Below, piece after piece: positions 23,950-31,810 of a DNA stretch of 39,852 bases. The notes under the pieces were generated by a model that did not search any database, was not told the DNA's origin, and was given only the letters and a program-made list of their open reading frames with translations. How positions within the stretch are numbered: position 1 is the stretch's first letter; each line of letters starts with the position of its first letter. The DNA is from Lachnospiraceae bacterium (GTDB lineage: Bacteria > Bacillota > Clostridia > Lachnospirales > Lachnospiraceae), in assembly GCA_021199235.1 (NCBI GenBank), contig JAJQIL010000023.1, positions 1 to 39,852 on the forward strand, read 5' to 3'. The position numbers and the translations under genes were made by a program.

Positions 23950-26892
23950 GTGTGCGGGAATAGATCGAAGGTCGGAAGGCTTCTTACGGGCATAGTCTTG
24001 CAGTGCCTGCTGAGTCTTTTGCTGTGGATGTCGGTTTTCTGTGAGGGGTATGCGGAGGAGTCTGCCGCAGATCAGTGGATTAAGACAGTATATAATGAAA
24101 ATAATGGTCTGGACACCGGCGAGGCAAATGCTGTGCTTCAGACGAAAGACGGCTACATCTGGGTCGCCAGCTATGGCGGGCTGCTTCGTTATGACGGCAG
24201 GAATTTTGAGAACTTCAGCATTGGAGACAATGCGGTAGCTTCCTCAAGCATCCGTGCGCTGTACGAGGATGAAAGTGGCCGTCTTTTTATTGGGACAAAT
24301 GACAGCGGCGTTTTTCTTTATGAGAACGGCAGCTTCACGGAGATTTCCGATGAGGAAGGCAGTTTTTACTCCGTGCGTTCTTTTGCGGAGGACCTGACCG
24401 GGACCGTATACGTCGGTACAAGCACAGGTCTGGCTTTTGTGGAAGAAGCGGAGGATGGGACTCTGACTCTTTCCGCGGTTGATGGCACCCAGAGAAGGGT
24501 TGTTTATGATCTGACATGTGACAGCGACGGTGTACTCTGGGGCTGTGCGGACAGCAGTGATCTGTTCCTGGTAGAGGATGGGGTCCTTGTGGGGACTATG
24601 AATGCGGATGCCTGGTTTGAGGATAACTGCTACAGCGTGTTCTGCGCGTCGGACGGCAGCATTTACCTTGGCAGCGGCGGCAGTGAGGCAGTACGTCTGC
24701 ATTGGCCGGAAGAAGACGCGGCAGACGTGCTCGATACCGGCGAACTGTATGCCGTTAACCGTTTTTATGAGACTGCGGATGGAACTGTCTGGGCACTCTG
24801 TGACAACGGGATCGCACAGATAGATGAGAATGACGCATTTCAGACTCCGGGCGGGATGTCCGGGATGATATCCTGCAGCTCGATGATCGAGGATTATGAG
24901 GGAAATTTCTGGGTCACCTCCAGCCGGACCGGCCTTACATATTATTCTGAAGGCAAATTTTATAATTACAATGATCATGCCGGACTTGACGGCATTTCGG
25001 TAAACGCGATCGTGCGGCAGGATGGATATACCTATATCGGCACGGACAGCGGCCTGATCCTTCTGGATGAGAATTATGAACGGGTAGAGAATGAACTGAC
25101 AGAAGCAATGGATTCCCGGCGGGTGCGCCATATCCTGTGTGCCGAAGACGGCAGCTTCTGGTTCTGTGTGTACGGGACAGGCCTGCTGCATTATACTCCG
25201 GAAGACGGGGGAATCCTGCTGATGACAGAAGAGGACGGTCTATTAAGCAATCAGGTACGTGTGACACTGGAGCTTTCTGATGGGAGCATTGCTGCCGCGG
25301 GCAGCGGAGGGATTGATATTATAAAAAACGGGAAGGTTACTGCAAGCTATGGTTCGGAGGAACTGCCGTATTCGTTTATCCTCTGTATGTATGAGGCGGA
25401 GGACGGCACACTGGTGGCCGGCAGCGACGGGCAGGGCTTTTATGAGATTACTGAGGATGGTGTGACACAGTATTATAAGGAAGAAGGACTTTCCTCCGGC
25501 ACGGTCATGCGCATGACTTCAGATGGTGAGGGCGTCTGGATTAGCGCCGGAAGCTCTCTCTATTATCGGGATGAGGATGGGATCCGGGAAATTTCTCTGC
25601 CGGAGAGCGCGGGCAGTGTTCTCGACATTCAGATTGTCGGCGATGAGATCTGGCTGGAAAAAAGCAGCGGAATCCTGATTGGAGACAGAGAGGAGCTGCT
25701 GGCGGGTACGGCTTCCCTTCGTGAGCTTGGCACCGGATACGGACTGACCGGTACTCTGGTCGCCAATTCCTGGAACTGGCTGGACGAGGAAAGCGGGACA
25801 TTCTGGCTGTGTACGAATAACGGCGTCTCGATCATCGACACGGGGCATATTCCCACCAATGAGACGAAGCCTCTGGCTGCTGTCTCCAAAGCCCTGGTCG
25901 ATCAGGAGACCTGTGCGGCCACGGATGAGATCACAATACAGGCCTCGGCGACGCGTGTGACATTTGAGTTTTCTGTGCTTTCATTTACGCCAGGAGAAAA
26001 GACAGTGGAGTATTGTCTGAAAGGCTTTGATGAGGAAATGATCACCGGAAGTGCTTCTTCGGTGACTTCAGTCAGCTATACCAACTTAAGCGGCGGAGAT
26101 TATGAGTTCCATATAGCAGTCTGCAATGAGGATGGTGTGGAGGGAGACGAGATCGTTCTAACGCTTCATAAGGAAATCTATTTCTGGCAGACGACAGCCT
26201 TTCTGATCCTTCTGGCTGTGCTGATCCTGCTGGCGGTGATTCTGATTTTCATGATGGCCTATCGGTACCGTGTCAACAGCCTGAAAAAACGGCAGGCCGA
26301 ATATAAGATGATCATTGATCAGTCTTTGCGGACGTTTGCGAACGCGATCGATGCGAAGGATAAGGATACCAACGGACATTCCATACGCGTTTCGAAGTAT
26401 TCAAAGGAAATTGCCCGCCGTATGAATTTTTCCGAGGCGGAGCAGGAAGAGATTTCCTATATGGCGCTGCTCCATGATATCGGAAAGATCGGAATACCGG
26501 ACAGTATTCTGAAAAAGACCGGCAAACTGACGCCCGAGGAGTGGGATACGGTCAAGACGCATCCGCGCATCGGCGGCGAGATACTGAGTGAATTTACTGT
26601 GATTCCGGATATCGCGGACGGGGCGAAATACCATCATGAGCGTTATGACGGAAAAGGCTACTGCGAAGGCCTGAAAGGAGAGAACATTCCGCTTAAGGCC
26701 CGCATTATCGCCATTGCCGATTCATTTGACGCAATGTGCAGCACACGCCGCTATCAGACCGGCAATACACTGGAATATGCGAGAGAGGAGCTGCTGCGCT
26801 GCAGCGGGGCACAGTTTGACCCCAATATCGTTGGGTTCATGATCGCCATGATCGACGACGGGTTTGTGGAGCAGGTGAAGCAGGAAAATTGA
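23950..26892 (+). CDS. Beta-propeller / Y_Y_Y sensor with HD-GYP output domain
   Basis: 980 residues. A signal-anchor helix is followed by a long extracytoplasmic part of repeated WVASYGGLLRYDG- and FIGTNDSGVFLYENG-type strands (two-component regulator propeller repeats, residues about 50-610). A Y_Y_Y-like domain follows (YCLKGFDEE, SYTNLSGGDYEF), then a membrane helix at about 750-772 and a cytoplasmic HD-GYP domain: HSIRVSKYSKEIARRM (about 810), LLHDIGKIGIPDSIL (about 839), HHERYDGKGY (about 894). This is the layout of hybrid sensors with a c-di-GMP phosphodiesterase in place of the kinase. The signature reads GYC, not GYP. GTG 23950 has GGAGG 6 bases upstream; the frame is open from 23881. 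It probably senses a carbohydrate. Confidence 0.88.
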   Translation: MCGNRSKVGRLLTGIVLQCLLSLLLWMSVFCEGYAEESAADQWIKTVYNENNGLDTGEANAVLQTKDGYIWVASYGGLLRYDGRNFENFSIGDNAVASSSIRALYEDESGRLFIGTNDSGVFLYENGSFTEISDEEGSFYSVRSFAEDLTGTVYVGTSTGLAFVEEAEDGTLTLSAVDGTQRRVVYDLTCDSDGVLWGCADSSDLFLVEDGVLVGTMNADAWFEDNCYSVFCASDGSIYLGSGGSEAVRLHWPEEDAADVLDTGELYAVNRFYETADGTVWALCDNGIAQIDENDAFQTPGGMSGMISCSSMIEDYEGNFWVTSSRTGLTYYSEGKFYNYNDHAGLDGISVNAIVRQDGYTYIGTDSGLILLDENYERVENELTEAMDSRRVRHILCAEDGSFWFCVYGTGLLHYTPEDGGILLMTEEDGLLSNQVRVTLELSDGSIAAAGSGGIDIIKNGKVTASYGSEELPYSFILCMYEAEDGTLVAGSDGQGFYEITEDGVTQYYKEEGLSSGTVMRMTSDGEGVWISAGSSLYYRDEDGIREISLPESAGSVLDIQIVGDEIWLEKSSGILIGDREELLAGTASLRELGTGYGLTGTLVANSWNWLDEESGTFWLCTNNGVSIIDTGHIPTNETKPLAAVSKALVDQETCAATDEITIQASATRVTFEFSVLSFTPGEKTVEYCLKGFDEEMITGSASSVTSVSYTNLSGGDYEFHIAVCNEDGVEGDEIVLTLHKEIYFWQTTAFLILLAVLILLAVILIFMMAYRYRVNSLKKRQAEYKMIIDQSLRTFANAIDAKDKDTNGHSIRVSKYSKEIARRMNFSEAEQEEISYMALLHDIGKIGIPDSILKKTGKLTPEEWDTVKTHPRIGGEILSEFTVIPDIADGAKYHHERYDGKGYCEGLKGENIPLKARIIAIADSFDAMCSTRRYQTGNTLEYAREELLRCSGAQFDPNIVGFMIAMIDDGFVEQVKQEN

Positions 26893-26922
26893 TTATAGAA
26901 TCGAGCAGGAGGAGGCTTGCGC

Positions 26923-26970
26923 AAAGAAGACGCCGGGGAATAAAATCCATCCGGCGCCTTCTTTTCTTAT
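26923..26970 (+). terminator. Terminator between the HD-GYP gene and glgD
   Basis: AAGAAG-A-CGCCGG (26924-26936) pairs with CCGGCG-C-CTTCTT (26951-26963) with one mismatch, followed by TTCTTATTT. It ends the sensor transcript; leftward it may serve glgCD weakly. Confidence 0.75.
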
Positions 26971-27032
26971 TTATGAAACCGTATGCCTCTCTTCACTGCA
27001 GATCGGGAAGTATTCGGCTTCTTTTCGTTTCG

Positions 27033-28175
27033 TTACACTGTGTGTCCCTTGGCAACATAGACCGGGAAACTGTCGGTGCCCTTCATCTCTTTACCCGCGC
27101 TGACCTTCACATTCTTATCTGTGATCAGATAGTCGATGCTTGCTCCGGCCTCGACTACGGTATCCTGCATCAGTACGCAGTTCTTTACGACTGCACCTTT
27201 CTCGATCCGCACGCCTCTGAAGAGAACGCTGTTCTCCACTTCGCCTTCAATCACGCAGCCGTCGGCACACATTACATTGGATACTTTCGCGCCGTTGATA
27301 TAACGGGTCGGGTTGTCGTCACGGATCTTGGTGTAGATCGGAGCGCCGTCAAACAGAGCGTTCAGGTTGTAATCGTCAAGAAGCTTGAGATTCTCGTCAA
27401 AATAGCTCTTCATACCGGTGATGCGTGCGGTATAGCCTTCGTATTTGTAAGCGTGTACATTCCGCCAGGACAGCTGATTCAACAGTACGTCGCGGTTGAA
27501 ATGCTCCAGTCCGCGCACAAATGCGGTGTTGACCATGTTGATCAGCAGCTCGCGCTCCAGCACGTAAATGTTCATCGAATAATTCTGCACGCCGCTGACA
27601 CGCGGATTCACATAAATGTGGTTGATCCGCCCGTTGTCGATCGTGAATGTATAATGGAAGCCTCTGCTGTTATCCTGCGTGCGCATCAGATATTCCGGAA
27701 GCTCTTTTTCACAGTAAGCGATGGAGACGTCCGCTCCGCTCTCAATATGCTCATTGATCATTTTGGTGAAGTCAAAATTCACTGCGATGCTGGAATCCGC
27801 CATGATGACGAAACGCTCTTTCTGCTCACGCAGAAACGGAAGAATGTTTGCCAGCGTGCCGATCCGTCCGTTGTAAACTTTGTTTGACTTCTCCGCATAG
27901 GGCGGGAAAATATGGAGACCGCCGTTCTTGCGGACCAGATCCCACTCCCGGCCGGTACCAAGGTGATCCATCAGTGAATGATAGTTGCTGTTTACCGGAA
28001 CGACAATGTTGTCAATGTCGCAGTTGACCATGCTCGAAAGAATAAAGTCGATCATGCGGTAACGGCTTGCGAAAGGAATGGATGCCATGCTCCGGATAGT
28101 GACCAGTTCAGGAACAAGTGCGTCGTAATGATTCGGGAAAATGATCCCAAGTGCGCTCGTATTTGAATTTACCAT
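27033..28175 (-). CDS. glgD: Glucose-1-phosphate adenylyltransferase subunit GlgD
   Basis: Non-catalytic or regulatory partner of GlgC in Firmicutes, forming a heteromeric ADP-glucose pyrophosphorylase for glycogen synthesis. The 380 residues show the nucleotidyltransferase fold with the start [20 protein letters not shown], in which the catalytic GGxGxRL loop is replaced, [17 protein letters not shown], and a C-terminal left-handed beta-helix. The missing GGxGTRL loop is typical of GlgD. The start overlaps the end of glgC by 7 bp, so the two are coupled. Confidence 0.95.
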   Translation of the reverse strand: MVNSNTSALGIIFPNHYDALVPELVTIRSMASIPFASRYRMIDFILSSMVNCDIDNIVVPVNSNYHSLMDHLGTGREWDLVRKNGGLHIFPPYAEKSNKVYNGRIGTLANILPFLREQKERFVIMADSSIAVNFDFTKMINEHIESGADVSIAYCEKELPEYLMRTQDNSRGFHYTFTIDNGRINHIYVNPRVSGVQNYSMNIYVLERELLINMVNTAFVRGLEHFNRDVLLNQLSWRNVHAYKYEGYTARITGMKSYFDENLKLLDDYNLNALFDGAPIYTKIRDDNPTRYINGAKVSNVMCADGCVIEGEVENSVLFRGVRIEKGAVVKNCVLMQDTVVEAGASIDYLITDKNVKVSAGKEMKGTDSFPVYVAKGHTV

Positions 28176-29377
28176 TGTTTTTCACCGCCCTCCACATTAT
28201 TGTAAATCATTGCTTTCGGGCCGATGACCGCACCCGCGCCAACGGTAAGTCCTGCGCCGACGGTGGCCACACCGTTTTCTTCCTCTGTCGGCATCGCGCC
28301 AACAACCGCGTTCTCACCAATCGTTACATTTTCCGCAAGAATGCAGTGCTTCACGACCGCGCCGGATTTGATGACGGAACCGCCCATGATGACCGCGTCC
28401 TCCACGATCGCACCGGATTCTACCTTTACACCCGCAAACAGAACCGAATGCTTCACACTTCCGCCGATGCGGCAGCCATCCGTGATCATCGAATTCTCAA
28501 CGGTTGCCCCGGCGCTGATCTTGTGACCGGTCATGCCGCTGTTCCGGCTGTAAATCTTCCAGCCATCCTCAAAGAGGTCGATACCGCTGTGTTCCGGATC
28601 CAGAACCTCCATATTCGCTTCCCAGAGGGAAGAAATCGTCCCGACATCCTTCCAGTAGCCGCTGAAATGATAAGCGTACATTCTGCGGTTATCACGCAGC
28701 AGATTCGGGATAATGTTGTTGCCGAAGTCATTTTCGGAATTCGGATCCGCCTCATCCTCGGTCAGATATTTTTTCAGGATATCCCAGTTAAAGATATAGA
28801 TACCCATGGAGGCGAGATTGGACTTCGGATTCTTCGGCTTCTCCTGGAACTCTGTGATCCTGTCGTCTTCACCGGCTACCATCAGGCCGAAGCGGGGAGC
28901 CTCCTCCCATGGAACTTCCATGACAGCGACGCTGAACTCCGCGTTCTTCTCTTTGTGGAAACGCAGGAAATCGCTGTAATCCTGTTTGCAGATCTGGTCG
29001 CCGGAAAGAATGATCACATATTTCGGATCATACCGTTCGATAAAAGAGAGATTCTGGTAAATCGCGTTGGCTGTACCCTTGTACCAGTCTGAGCCGGAAG
29101 CCTGCTGGTAAGGCGGCAGCACATGTACGCCTCCGTGCAGACGGTCCAGATCCCAGGGCTGCCCGTTGCCGATGTACTCGTTGAGCACAAGCGGCTGGTA
29201 CTGGGTCAGTATTCCGACCGTATCGATGCCGGAGTTTACGCAGTTCGAGAGCGGGAAATCGATGATACGATATTTTCCGCCGAAAGGAACCGCAGGTTTG
29301 GCAAGCTTCTGTGTCAGGGCATACAGTCTGGAGCCCTGGCCGCCGGCAAGAAGCATTGCAATCATTTCCTGAGCCAT
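28169..29377 (-). CDS. glgC: Glucose-1-phosphate adenylyltransferase catalytic subunit
   Basis: Makes ADP-glucose from ATP and glucose-1-phosphate, the first committed step of glycogen synthesis. The 402-residue product has the intact [14 protein letters not shown] loop, [35 protein letters not shown] (metal site), [18 protein letters not shown], and the beta-helix tail with [12 protein letters not shown] repeats. It is first in the glgC-glgD operon. AGGAGG lies before ATG 29377 (minus strand CAGGAGGATATCTATATT). Upstream are two tandem copies of the dispersed palindrome. Confidence 0.97.
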   Translation of the reverse strand: MAQEMIAMLLAGGQGSRLYALTQKLAKPAVPFGGKYRIIDFPLSNCVNSGIDTVGILTQYQPLVLNEYIGNGQPWDLDRLHGGVHVLPPYQQASGSDWYKGTANAIYQNLSFIERYDPKYVIILSGDQICKQDYSDFLRFHKEKNAEFSVAVMEVPWEEAPRFGLMVAGEDDRITEFQEKPKNPKSNLASMGIYIFNWDILKKYLTEDEADPNSENDFGNNIIPNLLRDNRRMYAYHFSGYWKDVGTISSLWEANMEVLDPEHSGIDLFEDGWKIYSRNSGMTGHKISAGATVENSMITDGCRIGGSVKHSVLFAGVKVESGAIVEDAVIMGGSVIKSGAVVKHCILAENVTIGENAVVGAMPTEEENGVATVGAGLTVGAGAVIGPKAMIYNNVEGGEKQW

Positions 29378-29405
29378 AATATAGATATCCTCCTGTTATT
29401 TTTGT

Positions 29406-29454
29406 GTAATTATTCAGTACCTTCACCGTAACTGTTCAGTACCTTCACAATTAC
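29406..29454. repeat. Dispersed palindrome, two tandem copies
   Basis: Plus-strand GTAATTATTCAGTACCTTCA (29406-29425) is followed by GTAACTGTTCAGTACCTTCA (29428-29447) and ends ...CAATTAC at 29454. Both units share TTCAGTACCTTCAC. The outer GTAATT/AATTAC can also pair. It lies 28 bp upstream of glgC. The rest of 29455-29690 shows no gene or clear signal. Confidence 0.8.
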
Positions 29455-29694
29455 ATTTTGCATTAATTCAGAGCACCATCAAGTCTCAGACATACGACAC
29501 GCAAGGGTCATGCAGTCTGCAGAGCAGGCAATCTGTGGCCTGTTGGACTGAATAGCTGCTGTTAAGTAGAATTGTACCATAAAAATATGGAAAAGGGAAT
29601 TTATTTGTGCAAATTTTTCAAAAATTTTTCACACATATTACAGACAGATGGAAAAACTGTTTTGAAAAAGGGTATGGAACTGTCTGTCTGTTTA

Positions 29695-29703
29695 TGTTAT
29701 ACT
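29695..29703 (+). promoter_or_regulatory. Extended -10 promoter of the pyrE operon
   Basis: TGTTATACT is an extended -10 box like those before uvrB and cdaA, but no good -35 hexamer lies at the right distance. Transcription would start near 29710, giving a leader of about 115 nt. Confidence 0.45.
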
Positions 29704-29744
29704 TGCTCCATTGATATTTATGATTTCCCAAGGCAATTGAAAAG

Positions 29745-29803
29745 GCATGAAAATGCTGCGGCAAGGCCCGAATCAGAAATCTGAGGGCACCAAAGATGCA
29801 GCA
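29745..29803 (+). promoter_or_regulatory. Structured pyrE leader with alternative pairings
   Basis: GCAT-GAAA-ATGC (29745-29756) is a GNRA-capped hairpin. TGCTGC (29754-29759) overlaps it and can pair instead with GCAGCA (29798-29803). That would enclose a second hairpin: GCCC (29766-29769), TCAG, loop AAAT, CTGA, GGGC (29785-29788), with a one-sided GAA bulge. I do not recognise a known riboswitch or a PyrR-binding loop. Mutually exclusive pairings could be regulatory or chance. Confidence 0.4.
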
Positions 29804-29825
29804 AACAGAAGGAGAATGCAGGATT

Positions 29826-30506
29826 ATGGAGACTTACAAGCAGGAATTCATTGAGTTTATGGTAGACTGTGAGGTGCTTCGCTTCGGCGACTTCGTGACA
29901 AAGAGCGGACGGAAGACGCCGTTCTTTGTAAATACGGGATTTTACCGCACGGGCGCGCAGCTGCGCAGACTTGGCGGTTATTACGCGCAGGCAGTGGAGC
30001 AGAAGTTCGGTCTGGATTTTGACATCCTGTTCGGACCTGCCTACAAGGGCATTCCGCTTTCTGTGGCGGCAACGATGGCCATCAGTGAGAAATATGACAG
30101 GGACATCCGTTACTGTTCCAACCGCAAGGAAGTCAAGGATCATGGAGATAAGGGCATTCTTCTGGGAAGCCCGATCAAAGACGGCGACCGCGTGGTGATC
30201 ATTGAGGATGTGACGACTGCCGGTACTTCCATTCAGGAGACGCTGCCGATCATCCGGGCGCAGGGCGACGTCAACGTGCTTGGCCTGGTCGTATCTGTGG
30301 ACCGCATGGAGCGGGGGCAGGGCACAAAGAGCGCCCTTCAGGAGATTGAGGAGACTTACGGACTGAAGACAACCGCGATCGTTACGATGGCGGAGGTCGT
30401 GGAGCATCTGTACGGCAGAGAGTACAAAGGCAGAGTTGTGATCGACGATGCGATGAAGGCGAAGATTGACGAGTATTATAAGGAATACGGAGCATCGCAG
30501 GACTGA
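29826..30506 (+). CDS. pyrE: Orotate phosphoribosyltransferase
   Basis: Joins orotate and PRPP to give OMP. The 226-residue product has FGDFVTKSGRKTPFFVNTG (orotate site), FGPAYKGIPLSVA, and the PRPP loop VVIIEDVTTAGTSIQET. ATG 29826 matches the usual start. AAGGAG (29809-29814) is 11 bases upstream, a little far. The frame is open from ATG 29796, which lacks a ribosome site. It is the first gene of a four-gene run with three small membrane proteins. Confidence 0.96.
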   Translation: METYKQEFIEFMVDCEVLRFGDFVTKSGRKTPFFVNTGFYRTGAQLRRLGGYYAQAVEQKFGLDFDILFGPAYKGIPLSVAATMAISEKYDRDIRYCSNRKEVKDHGDKGILLGSPIKDGDRVVIIEDVTTAGTSIQETLPIIRAQGDVNVLGLVVSVDRMERGQGTKSALQEIEETYGLKTTAIVTMAEVVEHLYGREYKGRVVIDDAMKAKIDEYYKEYGASQD

Positions 30507-30615
30507 TACAGTGCTTTGGCGGCATTGAGGATGTATGCAGGGGAAAGAAAATCCACAGGTATTATTTACTGCGGGAGTTCTGTTACGACATGACAGGGAA
30601 CAGGAGGAATTCAAT

Positions 30616-30768
30616 ATGAATGAACGAATTGTAAAAGCGACGGCTAAGGCAGGAATATGGAATCTGGTGCTGGGCATTATCGTACTTGTGACGGGCGTAG
30701 TATCCGGCGTCCTGATGATACTGAATGCGGCGAGGCTGTGGAAAGCCGGCACCGGACTGGGGCTTTGA
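30616..30768 (+). CDS. Small membrane protein, 50 residues
   Basis: Begins MNERIVKATAKAGIWNLVLG and continues with one hydrophobic helical segment (about residues 14-40, IVLVTGVVSGVLMILNAARL) and ends KAGTGLGL. AGGAGG at 30602-30607 is 8 bases from ATG 30616, a clear start. Its last bases overlap the ATG of the VanZ-like gene (TGATG), so the two are coupled. I do not know its function. The Gly-rich helix and tight coupling suggest it acts with its membrane neighbours. Confidence 0.75.
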   Translation: MNERIVKATAKAGIWNLVLGIIVLVTGVVSGVLMILNAARLWKAGTGLGL

Positions 30769-31286
30769 TGAGCGAAGAAAGACCCTGGCGAAAACGAATC
30801 CGGATTCTGGGCGCGTGCCTGTTTCTGCTCTATATGGCCGGACTCATCTATTTTTTGTTCCTCTCCGAGGATGCCGGACACGGCGGAGCGGGAGAGTACG
30901 ATTATAATATTCAGCCGTTTCGCGAAATTATCCGCTATATCCGCTACCGGGAGCTTCTGGGCATACGAGCTGTGCTGATGAATCTGGTCGGCAATGTCAT
31001 CGGCTTTATGCCGTTCGGTGCGCTGGTTCCCCTGATGTGGCGCAGTGCGCGTAAAGCATGGCGCACGACCCTGCTGAGCTTTGAGATCAGTGCGCTGGTA
31101 GAGTTTTCACAGCTGATTTTTAAGGTCGGCTGCTTTGACGTGGACGACATGATACTGAACGCTCTGGGCGGACTGCTTGGCTATGCGCTGTTTTTTGCGG
31201 CGAGCTGCTGCTATTATAAGGCGGAGGAACGAAACATGGCTGCGGCGGAAATACGGAAGGCACGTCGGGGCAGAAGGCAAATATAA
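30768..31286 (+). CDS. VanZ-like family membrane protein
   Basis: 172 residues. Contains the VanZ motif pattern: an N-terminal helix (ILGACLFLLYMAGLIYFLFLS), NLVGNVIGFMPFGALVPLM, then SALVEFSQLIFKVGCFDVDDMILNALGGLLGYALFF, with the conserved Glu, Gln and Asp-Asp pair. In VanZ itself these proteins give low-level teicoplanin resistance; for chromosomal family members the role is not known. The start codon overlaps the stop of the 50-residue gene. The longer frame upstream (30657) only reads through that gene. Confidence 0.85.
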   Translation: MSEERPWRKRIRILGACLFLLYMAGLIYFLFLSEDAGHGGAGEYDYNIQPFREIIRYIRYRELLGIRAVLMNLVGNVIGFMPFGALVPLMWRSARKAWRTTLLSFEISALVEFSQLIFKVGCFDVDDMILNALGGLLGYALFFAASCCYYKAEERNMAAAEIRKARRGRRQI

Positions 31287-31295
31287 GGGGATAAG

Positions 31296-31622
31296 ATGGC
31301 GAAAAGAAAAGTATATTCATTTGTCGACAAAAAATATTCTACGAACAGCATCGCGTCAGTTGTGCTGGGCCTGTTCGGTACCGGAATGCTGCTGCTTTTG
31401 CTTCTGGTTTCGTATCTGCTTTCCGGAAGTGCGGGAGCCTGGATCGGAGCCTGCGGCGTGACCGGGATGGTAATGGCCATTATGGGGCTGCGGTATGGTT
31501 TTCTTGGATTTCAGGATGACTGTAAGTCTTATTTTTGCTGTAAGCTTGGTACGATCGTGAGCACAGTGGCGATCGTGGGCTGGTTTTTTGTGGTATGTAT
31601 GGGGATTGTGAGTATGTTGTGA
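31296..31622 (+). CDS. Small membrane protein, possibly DUF6142 family
   Basis: 108 residues. Starts MAKRKVYSFVDKKYSTNSIA, then three hydrophobic helices (about 20-45, 48-70, 82-106) with Gly-rich turns. The N-terminus and size recall the DUF6142 proteins of Lachnospiraceae, an assignment from memory. It follows the VanZ-like gene by 9 bp, with a weak ATAAGGGGATAAG ribosome site. No catalytic motif is seen. Confidence 0.7.
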   Translation: MAKRKVYSFVDKKYSTNSIASVVLGLFGTGMLLLLLLVSYLLSGSAGAWIGACGVTGMVMAIMGLRYGFLGFQDDCKSYFCCKLGTIVSTVAIVGWFFVVCMGIVSML

Positions 31623-31757
31623 TATGAGTGTGAGTATGAGTATTCGGACAACAGGGGGCTGCTGTCTGCAGGCAGTTCCTGTGAGGAAGAGACGGCAAAA
31701 CGAAAACAGAGAAAGATTCAATTGGATGAGATTGAAGACGGTTTGACATTTGCAAGC

Positions 31758-31789
31758 GTCGCTCCCCTCGCGGGAGCGTGGATTGAATT
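31758..31789 (+). CRISPR. Solitary type I-C-like CRISPR repeat
   Basis: The unit GTCGCTCCCCTCGCGGGAGC followed by GTGGATTGAAT has the layout of type I-C repeats: the 5' GTCGC, the GCTCCC/GGGAGC stem, and the 3' handle GTGGATTGAAAT. It differs from my memory of the consensus only in the last bases. No second copy, spacer array or cas gene is in the window. It lies in the leader of the aminopeptidase gene, 21 bp before its start. Confidence 0.65.
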
Positions 31790-31810
31790 ATGGCAGAAGG
31801 AGGATTGTAT

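Noticed and set aside
26889-27887. 332-residue plus-strand frame running from the HD-GYP stop across glgD
   Set aside because: It passes through a terminator hairpin and then lies antisense to glgD; no family motif.
29730-29806. Known riboswitch (GEMM, THF, ZTP, purine) in the pyrE leader
   Set aside because: None of the conserved core motifs of these classes could be matched; only the pairing pattern is reported.
31790-31792. ATG start of the aminopeptidase at the CRISPR-like repeat
   Set aside because: No Shine-Dalgarno before it, whereas ATG 31811 has AAGGAGG at ideal distance.
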